Positions 1-4,597 of a stretch of DNA of 7,121 nt are shown piece by piece. Source of the DNA: Deltaproteobacteria bacterium (lineage in GTDB: Bacteria > Desulfobacterota > Deferrisomatia > Deferrisomatales > Deferrisomataceae). A model generated the notes under the pieces. That model saw only the letters and a program-made list of their open reading frames with translations, was not told the DNA's origin and searched no databases. The position numbers and the translations under genes were made by a program. The DNA is taken from contig JAADGT010000072.1 of NCBI GenBank assembly GCA_013152215.1, positions 1 through 7,121 on the forward strand, in the 5' to 3' direction. Position 1 is the first letter of the stretch. Every line of letters starts with the position of its first letter.

Positions 1-1
1 G

Positions 2-904
2 GTGTCCGGCTCCGGAAAGTCCACCCTCGTGGCCGACACCCTGGCGCCGCTGCTGGAGTCGAAGGGGGCCCGGGGCCCGGCCCGCCTCGTGCTGCCCGCT
101 GAGCCATCCGTGGAAGGGGTCCGGCTGGTGGACCAGTCGCCCATGGGCCGCACCCCCCGGTCGATCCCCTTGACCTACGTGGGGGCGTACAAGGCGGTTC
201 GGGACCTGTTCGCTGGTCTTCCCGCCGCCCGGCGGCTGGGGCTGGGGCCGGCCCACTTCTCGTTCAACGTAAAGGGGGGACGGTGCGATCGATGCGGGGG
301 CACGGGGTACGAGAAGCTCGAGATGTACCTGTTCGAGGACCTGTTCGTGCCGTGCTCCGAGTGCGACGGACGCCGATTCCGGCCCGAGGTGCTGGCCGTG
401 CGCTACCGGGGCCTCACCATCCACGACGTGCTGGGCCTCAGCGTGGACGACGCGGCCGAGGTGTTTGCCGACCACGCCGCGCTGGCCCGGGTGTTCGCCA
501 CGCTTCAGCGCCTGGGCCTGGGGTACCTGGTGCTGGGGCAGCCGGCCCCCACCCTGTCGGGCGGCGAGGCCCAGCGCCTCAAGATCGCCTCGGAGCTTCT
601 GGCCCGCCGCCGGCCCCGCAACCTGGTCTACCTACTGGACGAACCCACCACGGGGCTGCACGCCGACGATCAGGAGCGGCTGCTCACGGTGCTCCAGGAT
701 CTGGTGTCCGAGGGGAACACGGTGGTGGCCGTGGAGCACAACCTGGAGTTCATCGCCCGGGCCGACTGGGTCATCGACCTGGGGCCCGGTGGCGGCGACG
801 AGGGGGGCCGGCTGGTGGACGCGGGGCCGCCGGCCGACGTGGCCCAGCGGGCCCTGGGACCCACCGGTCGGCACCTGGCCCGGTGGCTGGGGGGCAGGCC
901 GTGA
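2..904 (+). CDS. uvrA: UvrA-type excinuclease ATPase, C-terminal part (5' truncated by window edge)
   Basis: This is the last 300 codons of a UvrA-family protein, the damage-recognising ABC ATPase of nucleotide excision repair; the gene begins outside the window. Residue numbers count from the first complete codon. The second Walker A (SGSGKST, 2-8) is followed by DQSPMGRTPRS (44-54) and the UvrA-specific zinc module: Cys95, Cys98, Cys118 and Cys121, spaced CX2CX19CX2C as in the family. Next come the ABC signature LSGGEAQRLKIASEL (185-199), Walker B LVYLLDEPTTGLH (208-220) and the H-loop histidine in EHNL (245-248). All catalytic motifs of the second nucleotide-binding domain are intact. The zinc-finger interior reads MYLFEDLFVPC where common UvrA proteins have roughly MHFLPDVYVPC, so this may be a divergent paralogue or one of the long duplicated UvrA proteins rather than the housekeeping copy. 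The stop overlaps the GTG start of trmL (GTGA), which suggests translational coupling. Confidence 0.93.
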   Translation: MSGSGKSTLVADTLAPLLESKGARGPARLVLPAEPSVEGVRLVDQSPMGRTPRSIPLTYVGAYKAVRDLFAGLPAARRLGLGPAHFSFNVKGGRCDRCGGTGYEKLEMYLFEDLFVPCSECDGRRFRPEVLAVRYRGLTIHDVLGLSVDDAAEVFADHAALARVFATLQRLGLGYLVLGQPAPTLSGGEAQRLKIASELLARRRPRNLVYLLDEPTTGLHADDQERLLTVLQDLVSEGNTVVAVEHNLEFIARADWVIDLGPGGGDEGGRLVDAGPPADVAQRALGPTGRHLARWLGGRP

Positions 905-1365
905 GCCCGGTTCCCCTCCACGTGGTGCTGGTGGAGCCCGAGATCCCCCCCAACACCGGCAACATCGCCCGGCTGTGCGCGGCCACCCGCACCCACCTGC
1001 ACCTGGTCCATCCCCTGGGGTTCTCCACGGACGACCGCCACCTCAAGCGGGCCGGGCTGGACTACTGGCCCCATGTGTCGGTGCAGGAGCATCCGGACCT
1101 GGAGGCCGCCCTGGCAGCCAGCGGCTCCGGCCCGGTGTTCTACTTCTCGGCCCGGGCCGACCGACCCTACGATCGGGCCCCCTTCGCCCCCGGGTGCCGG
1201 CTGGTGTTCGGACCCGAGACCCGGGGCCTGCCCTCGGACCTGCTCGGCCGAAACCCGGACCAGGTGTTCCGGATCCCGATCTGGGGCCCGGTGCGGAGCC
1301 TCAACCTCTCCACGGCCGTGGGCATCGTGGTGTACGAGGCGTACCGGCGGCTGGGAGCGTGGTGA
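901..1365 (+). CDS. trmL: tRNA (cytidine/uridine-34-2'-O)-methyltransferase TrmL
   Basis: This 154-residue SPOUT methyltransferase is close in length to E. coli TrmL (157). The family methylates the ribose 2'-OH of the wobble base in tRNA-Leu anticodons using S-adenosylmethionine. The three SPOUT motifs are present: PEIPPNTGNIARLCAAT (13-29), FGPETRGLP (103-111), and VRSLNLSTAVGIVVYEA (131-147), which forms the knotted SAM site. The GTG start at 901 is chosen because it overlaps the uvrA stop as GTGA and places the first strand (LHVVLVEPEIP) at the usual distance from the N-terminus. No independent ribosome binding site is needed if it is coupled to the upstream gene. No clear terminator follows; the next minus-strand frame ends 24 bases downstream, so the arrangement is convergent. 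The family assignment is secure, while the exact substrate is taken from the family. Confidence 0.95.
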   Translation: MSPVPLHVVLVEPEIPPNTGNIARLCAATRTHLHLVHPLGFSTDDRHLKRAGLDYWPHVSVQEHPDLEAALAASGSGPVFYFSARADRPYDRAPFAPGCRLVFGPETRGLPSDLLGRNPDQVFRIPIWGPVRSLNLSTAVGIVVYEAYRRLGAW

Positions 1366-1388
1366 CGAGGCCGTTGCAACGACGTCGG

Positions 1389-1652
1389 TCAGTGGGCCCC
1401 GCCCCCTTCGGGCACGGACGCAAGCCAGGACGCGGAGGCCGGGAACCCCGTTCTCGACCAGAACGCAAGGAACAACGGCGCGAGCTCGGGCCGGCGCTCC
1501 AGGGTGTCACGGGCCCGACACCCCTGGCACCGCCCCGCTTGCTGCAGCCGGGCCAGGGCCCAGGGGTTGGGGGCAGGCTCGCGCGTCCCGCACGACGGAC
1601 AGACAAAGGACAGCCCCCCCTCCTGCGACGAAACGAGACAAGGAAAGAGCAA
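1389..1652 (-). CDS. Small zinc-ribbon-like protein (hypothetical)
   Basis: This short frame lies between convergent trmL and the tupA 3' end. It carries two CX2C knuckles, CPSCG and CQGCR, separated by 20 residues, and an AGRCQGC turn that resembles MJ0042-type zinc ribbons. The rest is a short tail ending in GGGAH with no membrane segment. From CPSCG onward the third codon position is almost always G or C, as in neighbouring genes, but the first dozen codons (TTG CTC TTT CCT TGT...) are not. The coordinates use the TTG at 1652, which has GGAG 7 bases upstream. A better biological start may be CTG at 1613, preceded by AGGAGG with a 5-base spacer, giving a 74-residue protein beginning (M)SFVCPSCG. 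No function can be named. It could still be a chance frame in GC-rich DNA. Confidence 0.5.
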   Translation of the reverse strand: MLFPCLVSSQEGGLSFVCPSCGTREPAPNPWALARLQQAGRCQGCRARDTLERRPELAPLFLAFWSRTGFPASASWLASVPEGGGAH

Positions 1653-1683
1653 TATGGAACTCCAGACATCGGGGAAGGAACGC

Positions 1684-1715
1684 CGGGACCGGGGACCCCG
1701 AAGTCCCCGGCCCCG
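1684..1715 (-). terminator. GC-rich hairpin after tupA, probable terminator
   Basis: A perfect 8-base inverted repeat (CCGGGGAC at 1689-1696, GTCCCCGG at 1703-1710) encloses a 6-base loop. It extends through one mismatch by 4 further pairs to 1684 and 1715. It starts 18 bases after the tupA stop on the minus strand. No U-tract follows (the next bases read TCCCGGCG), so it is either a weak intrinsic terminator or a 3'-end-stabilising stem. Confidence 0.5.
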
Positions 1716-1733
1716 ACCCCGCAGCCGGGGCGG

Positions 1734-2567
1734 CTACGGGTTCGGGATGGCGTCCGGGAAGAACAGCTGCTCCCCGCCCTTCTTGAACTCCTTGATGATC
1801 CGCTGCCCCCGGGGTCCGGTGATGTACCCGATGAGGCACATGGCGCCTTCGTAGTTGGCGTCCGGATACCGGGCCGGGTTCACCGCGATGATGCCGTAGG
1901 GGTTGGCCAGGGCCGGATCGCCCTCGAACACGATCCGAAGGCCCAGCTTCTCCCGGAACGCCAGGTACGTGCCCCGGTCCGACAGGGTGTAGGCGCCGAG
2001 CTCGTCGGCCATGCGCAGCACCGCGCCCATGCCCTGGCCCGCCTCCTTGTACCAGGCTCCGCCAGGTTCGAGGCCGGCCGCGGCCCAGAGAGCCTTCTCC
2101 TTCTTGTGGGTGCCCGAGTCGTCGCCCCGCGACACGAACGAGGCCTCGGCCTTGGCGATCCGGCGAAGGGCCTCGGCGGCCGAGCCCGCGCCCCGCACCC
2201 CGGCCGGGTCGTCGGCCGGCCCCAGCACCACGAAGTCGTTGTGCATCACGTCACGCCGGTTCACACCGTATCCCTCGGCCACGAACTTGTCCTCGGCCGG
2301 GCGGGCGTGCACCAGCACCACGTCCACGTCGCCGTTGGCCCCCAACCGCAGGGCCTTGCCGGTGCCCACCGCGATCACGTCCACCTTGCACCCCCAGGTC
2401 TCCTCGAACGGGGGCAGCAACCGGGCCAAGAGCCCCGAGTTCTCGGTGCTGGTGGTGGTGGACATCCGGATGCGGCACTCCGCGCCGGCCGAGCCGGCCC
2501 AGCCGGCGACCAGGGCCAGGGCCAGCACCAGCCCGCTCCAGGAACGGATCCATCGACGGTCTCGCAT
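1734..2567 (-). CDS. tupA: Tungstate ABC transporter substrate-binding protein TupA
   Basis: This 277-residue periplasmic binding protein captures tungstate for the TupBC ABC importer. An N-terminal Sec signal peptide has an Arg-rich start, hydrophobic core SGLVLALALVAGW (11-23) and likely cleavage after SAGA (26-29). There is no lipobox before Cys31. TupA hallmarks are MSTTTSTENSGLL (35-47, with the TTTS anion-binding motif), SRGDDSGTHKKEKALW (146-161) and YTLSDRGTYLAF (193-204), all in the family positions. The start is supported by AAGGAG 6 bases before ATG. No tupB or tupC is in the window, so the binding protein is separated from its permease and ATPase here. Upstream on the same strand, across a 382-base gap, is an anion-porin-like gene behind tandem Moco-type riboswitches, which supports a tungsten/molybdenum role. 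A generic phosphate-type binding protein is the alternative, but the motifs favour TupA strongly. Confidence 0.93.
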   Translation of the reverse strand: MRDRRWIRSWSGLVLALALVAGWAGSAGAECRIRMSTTTSTENSGLLARLLPPFEETWGCKVDVIAVGTGKALRLGANGDVDVVLVHARPAEDKFVAEGYGVNRRDVMHNDFVVLGPADDPAGVRGAGSAAEALRRIAKAEASFVSRGDDSGTHKKEKALWAAAGLEPGGAWYKEAGQGMGAVLRMADELGAYTLSDRGTYLAFREKLGLRIVFEGDPALANPYGIIAVNPARYPDANYEGAMCLIGYITGPRGQRIIKEFKKGGEQLFFPDAIPNP

Positions 2568-2583
2568 GGTTTTCTCCTTTTTG

Positions 2584-2627
2584 CGCTAGAAGGCTGGGAG
2601 GCTAGAAAGCTGGAAAGCTCAAAAGCC
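2584..2627. repeat. Left octamer tandem array (outer arm)
   Basis: GCT begins at 2585, 2593, 2601, 2609 and 2617, with GCC at 2625, a strict 8-base period. Units read GCTAGAAG, GCTGGGAG, GCTAGAAA, GCTGGAAA and GCTCAAAA. The array starts just upstream of the tupA Shine-Dalgarno on the minus-strand transcript. Confidence 0.8.
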
Positions 2628-2658
2628 TTTTACTCATTCCAACGAAAGCATTGCCAGG

Positions 2659-2689
2659 CCCGTACCCCCTTCCCCTTGGGGAGTACGGG
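2659..2689. repeat. Hairpin inside the repeat element
   Basis: CCCGTAC (2659-2665) and GTACGGG (2683-2689) form a perfect 7-base inverted repeat. Three further C-G pairs are possible inside after one mismatch. There is no T-tract on either side, so I do not call it a terminator. Confidence 0.55.
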
Positions 2690-2720
2690 GTGGGGGTCTG
2701 GTGGAGCGCCGGGTGCGGCC

Positions 2721-2748
2721 ATATCAGGGGCCAGAATTCAGATGGCAG
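2721..2748. repeat. Left heptamer array (inner arm)
   Basis: CAG closes each of four consecutive 7-base units, at 2725, 2732, 2739 and 2746 (ATATCAG, GGGCCAG, AATTCAG, ATGGCAG). Read on the minus strand these are CTGNNNN units, matching the right inner array in reverse. Confidence 0.7.
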
Positions 2749-2779
2749 TAGACCGGAGAACTGCCGGAGCGATTTTCCC

Positions 2780-2814
2780 CTGCCTTCTGTCCACTGACTC
2801 CTGATTCCTGAAAT
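2780..2814. repeat. Right heptamer array (inner arm)
   Basis: There are five consecutive 7-base units beginning with CTG at 2780, 2787, 2794, 2801 and 2808 (CTGCCTT, CTGTCCA, CTGACTC, CTGATTC, CTGAAAT). The reverse complement of the left inner array (CTGCCAT, CTGAATT, CTGGCCC, CTGATAT) aligns unit by unit. Confidence 0.75.
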
Positions 2815-2892
2815 GCAGGCCCCATGCCCCCCGAGACCGTGGGGTGGCGCCAAAGAGGCGTGGTCACGCTCGGAATGCTGGGAAATCACGGA

Positions 2893-2944
2893 GGCTTTCA
2901 AGCCTTCTAGCCTCCTAGCCTCCCAGCCTCCTAGCGTCCTAGCG
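2893..2944. repeat. Right octamer tandem array (outer arm)
   Basis: AGC recurs at 2901, 2909, 2917, 2925, 2933 and 2941 with units such as AGCCTTCT, AGCCTCCT and AGCCTCCC. An extra GGCTTTCA unit sits at 2893. It has one more unit than the left arm and lies in inverted orientation to it. Confidence 0.8.
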
Positions 2945-2948
2945 GAAG

Positions 2949-4151
2949 TCAGAACGCCACCTGGTACTGGACCCGGAACCGATCCTCGGTCGCGGCCGAG
3001 CCCGGCCCGTCCTGATCGCGGATCCGGAACCAATCAGCCTGGATCTTGTTGCGGTGGCCGTTGAAGAACACGTTCAGGGCCATCCCGTAGGACTGGGTCA
3101 GGTCGTCGGATTCATCCGTGTTCGGGTCGAAGAACTCGTACCGGCCGGCAACCTCCACCACGTCCCTCCAGACCAGGGCACCCCCCTGCACGTACAGACC
3201 CGTGGCGGTCTCGTCGTCCACGCCGTCGGCCTTCGGGTCGATCCGGCGGCGGTGGCCTTCGGCCCGAAGCGAGAACCCCCGGTACGCCACCCCGGCGAAT
3301 CCCCCCAGGCTCACCACGTCGCTCGTGCCCAGGGCCGTGAGCCTTCCGTTCAGGTTCTTGCGGGTGTGGCTCGCCACGTCGTCGTCGTAGGCCACCGAGG
3401 CCGCGAGGAACACCTGGGGCCGGTCGGGCCGCTTCAGGCTGGGCTCCCCGGCCAGGGGGCTTCCGCCCAGCGGGGCCCACACCACCCGGCCCACGTACAG
3501 GTGACCGTCGCCCGAGTTGTTGCGGTTGCGGCCCTCGCCGTTGAACACGCCCGCGTCGTAGGAAAGCCCGCCGGCCAGCTTGCCGTGGACCGTGACACCC
3601 GTGTCCCGGTCGAACCGGAACGTGGCGTCCACCCCGCTTCGCTCCACGAACTGGAGCTTCGAGGCCGACACGTTCCACTGCACGCCGTAGGGCACCTTGT
3701 AGGCACCGGCCTTCACGGCGAACCAGGGGGCGAACGCGTAGTCCCCGAAGAAGTCGAACAGGTCCGTGCCCTTCTCGTTGCCCGAGTACACGTTCACGTA
3801 CACCTTGTACTTGAGGTTCTTTCGGAACGCGTGCCCCTTGAGCCCCACGCGCGTGCGCTGTACCGAGAAGCTGCTCTGGTTCTCGGCGTCCTCCAGCTCC
3901 CGGAACGTGTAGCGCACCTGGCCGTAGCCGTAGATCCGGCCGGAGAACCGACCGTCGCGGCTCCGATAGGACAGATGGTTCGGGGCGGCGGGCACGGCCG
4001 GGGCCTGCTGGGCCTCCAGCTCCTTGCGCTCGGCCGCGGTGATGATGCCCTTTTGCTCCAGGCGCTCGAGCAGATCCACCCGAGCCCATCCAGGCCGGGC
4101 CCCCACCCCCAGGGTCGCCAGTACTGCCAAAACTCCCACGATCTGCCGCAT
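2949..4151 (-). CDS. OprP/OprO-like outer-membrane porin, probable tungstate/molybdate channel
   Basis: This 400-residue outer-membrane beta-barrel protein resembles the phosphate-selective porin O/P family. Residues 1-23 are a Sec signal peptide (hydrophobic GVLAVLATLGVGA, cleavage near PGWA). A short helical N-terminal segment, LLERLEQKGIITAAERKEL (27-45), is typical of this group before the barrel. The rest is alternating aromatic and polar strands, and the protein ends in RVQYQVAF; a C-terminal Phe is the usual barrel-assembly signal. ATG at 4151 is chosen because it has AGGAGG 5 bases upstream and starts the signal peptide; the frame stays open further upstream only through the riboswitch leader. 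Family members pass anions. The tandem Moco-type riboswitch leader directly upstream and tupA downstream suggest the anion here is tungstate or molybdate, which is inference. A phosphate or general anion porin remains possible. Confidence 0.85.
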   Translation of the reverse strand: MRQIVGVLAVLATLGVGARPGWARVDLLERLEQKGIITAAERKELEAQQAPAVPAAPNHLSYRSRDGRFSGRIYGYGQVRYTFRELEDAENQSSFSVQRTRVGLKGHAFRKNLKYKVYVNVYSGNEKGTDLFDFFGDYAFAPWFAVKAGAYKVPYGVQWNVSASKLQFVERSGVDATFRFDRDTGVTVHGKLAGGLSYDAGVFNGEGRNRNNSGDGHLYVGRVVWAPLGGSPLAGEPSLKRPDRPQVFLAASVAYDDDVASHTRKNLNGRLTALGTSDVVSLGGFAGVAYRGFSLRAEGHRRRIDPKADGVDDETATGLYVQGGALVWRDVVEVAGRYEFFDPNTDESDDLTQSYGMALNVFFNGHRNKIQADWFRIRDQDGPGSAATEDRFRVQYQVAF

Positions 4152-4190
4152 TCGTTCCTCCTTTCTTTGACGGGTGAGCGGCGAATCCTC

Positions 4191-4230
4191 CAAACAAGAA
4201 GCGCCCCCTTTCCGGCTGGAAAGGGGGCGC
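4191..4230 (-). terminator. Intrinsic terminator of riboswitch 2
   Basis: A perfect 13-base stem (4218-4230 with 4201-4213) closes a 4-base loop and is followed on the minus strand by TTCTTGTTTG. It lies 43 bases after aptamer 2 and 39 bases before the porin ATG. The 5' arm can instead pair with the 3' end of aptamer 2 (4273-4284) at 11 of 12 positions, so it is probably a conditional terminator. Confidence 0.88.
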
Positions 4231-4272
4231 GAGCATGCCGGGCGGATCCCACACGGGAGCCGTCGGTCGCAC

Positions 4273-4370
4273 CGCCTCCTTTCCAAGCGCGGGAGGCCCG
4301 GCGGTTTCCCACCGAACCCGTCGGCCGCGCGCCCTAGGAAGGACCCCGTAGGCGCCACGGCTCGGAGGCA
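4273..4370 (-). promoter_or_regulatory. Moco/Tuco-type riboswitch aptamer, copy 2 (porin-proximal)
   Basis: On the minus strand, TGCCTCC (4370-4364) pairs with GGAGGCG (4279-4273) as P1, counting one T-G wobble. It is followed by the motif-typical GAGCC. A P2-like stem GCCG..GCGCC/GGCGC..CGGC comes next. GGTTCGG/CCGGGCC (4312-4318 with 4295-4301) forms the hairpin before the conserved strand TCCCGCG...GGAAAGG. The GCCTCCCG...GGAAAGG core matches the Moco RNA motif as I recall it from the E. coli moaA leader. The region between P2 strands is short with no obvious P3, a feature linked in the literature to tungsten-cofactor-type variants; that reading is tentative. The aptamer controls the terminator at 4191-4230. 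Confidence 0.85.
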
Positions 4371-4376
4371 ACACAC

Positions 4377-4408
4377 AAAAAACCCTCCCCGCGGTCGGAC
4401 GGGGAGGG
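4377..4408 (-). terminator. Intrinsic terminator of riboswitch 1
   Basis: On the minus strand CCCTCCCC and GGGGAGGG form an 8-base stem (4401-4408 with 4383-4390), extendable by one G-C pair, followed immediately by six Ts (4382-4377). It lies 20 bases after aptamer 1 and 6 bases before aptamer 2. GACGGG at the 3' end of aptamer 1 could pair with CCCGTC spanning its 5' arm and loop, a weaker antiterminator than in copy 2. Confidence 0.9.
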
Positions 4409-4428
4409 CGCACACAACACCGGTCACC

Positions 4429-4530
4429 CGTCTCCTTTCCGAACGCGGGAGGCCGGGGCGTTTCCACCCCGACCCATCGGCGAACCGCCCGTGGGCCGCA
4501 GGGGCCGGTAGGTCGGTCCGCTCGGAGACG
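4429..4530 (-). promoter_or_regulatory. Moco/Tuco-type riboswitch aptamer, copy 1 (promoter-proximal)
   Basis: On the minus strand P1 is CGTCTCC (4530-4524) with GGAGACG (4435-4429), 7 perfect pairs. P2 is GCGGACCG (4521-4514) with CGGTTCGC (4487-4480), one G-U pair. Inside it GGCC...GGCC could be a short P3. GGTCGGGG/CCCCGGCC (4467-4474 with 4451-4458) forms the hairpin before the conserved strand. The 23-base core at 4432-4454 matches copy 2 (4276-4298) at 21 positions. P1 bases differ between copies while pairing is kept. The predicted transcription start falls at about the first base of P1. Confidence 0.87.
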
Positions 4531-4536
4531 CTGGAA

Positions 4537-4566
4537 AACATATCCGGCCGGCGGCCCCGGGGTCAA
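4537..4566 (-). promoter_or_regulatory. Sigma70-like promoter of the riboswitch-porin(-tupA) transcript
   Basis: TTGACC (4566-4561) as -35 and TATGTT (4542-4537) as -10 are separated by 18 bases. Initiation about 7 bases downstream would begin at aptamer 1. The spacer is the right arm of the hairpin behind paaK. Confidence 0.65.
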
Positions 4567-4589
4567 GGGGAAATCCCGGGGCCGCCGGC
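4547..4589 (-). terminator. Strong hairpin after paaK, putative terminator
   Basis: A perfect 15-base inverted repeat (4575-4589 with 4547-4561) has a 13-base loop and begins 8 bases after the paaK stop. After it the minus strand reads CGGATATGTTTTCC, a broken T-tract. It would insulate the riboswitch leader from paaK transcription. Its loop and right arm overlap the promoter of that leader. Confidence 0.65.
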
Positions 4590-4597
4590 TTGGTCGT

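Larger units (their letters stand above)
2584..2944. repeat. Composite palindromic repeat element between porin and tupA
   Basis: This element fills nearly all of the porin-tupA gap, from beside the tupA ribosome binding site to 4 bases before the porin stop. Outer arms are degenerate 8-base tandem repeats in opposite orientation (2584-2627 and 2893-2944). Inner arms are degenerate 7-base repeats, also opposed (2721-2748 and 2780-2814). Between them sit short hairpins. The 44-base left outer arm matches the inverted right arm at about 37 positions, and most differences are A/G transitions. I see no credible gene inside. It may be a non-autonomous, MITE-like or REP-like element, or a structured RNA spacer in the porin-tupA transcript. 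Confidence 0.7.

Noticed and set aside
1372..1381. Ten-base palindrome CGTTGCAACG just after trmL
   Set aside because: It is too short to act as a terminator, and no partner site or promoter geometry was found nearby.
1499..1527. Inverted repeat CCAGGGTGTC...GACACCCCTGG inside the zinc-ribbon frame
   Set aside because: It has one bulge, lies in putative coding sequence and has no T-tract; probably composition-driven.
465..2804. A very long open plus-strand frame (779 codons) running through uvrA, trmL and across tupA
   Set aside because: It overlaps three well-supported genes in other frames or strands and is low-complexity Pro/Gly/Arg-rich; it is open only because stop codons are rare at this GC content.
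2820..2844. CCCCA...TGGGG hairpin in the repeat element
   Set aside because: The stem is only 5 bases with a long loop and no T-tract; not enough for a separate feature.
2602..3033. Minus-strand frame across the repeat element
   Set aside because: It is generated by the octamer and heptamer repeats (GGWEARRLEGLKAS-like text), overlaps the porin 3' end and has no family resemblance.
3054..4337. A long plus-strand frame opposite the porin
   Set aside because: It mirrors the porin gene on the other strand, shows no domain motifs, and runs into the riboswitch leader; a GC-rich shadow.
4152..4541. N-terminal extension of the porin into the leader (frame stays open to 4541)
   Set aside because: The extension would translate both riboswitches and terminators, and a good ribosome binding site plus signal peptide begin at 4151.
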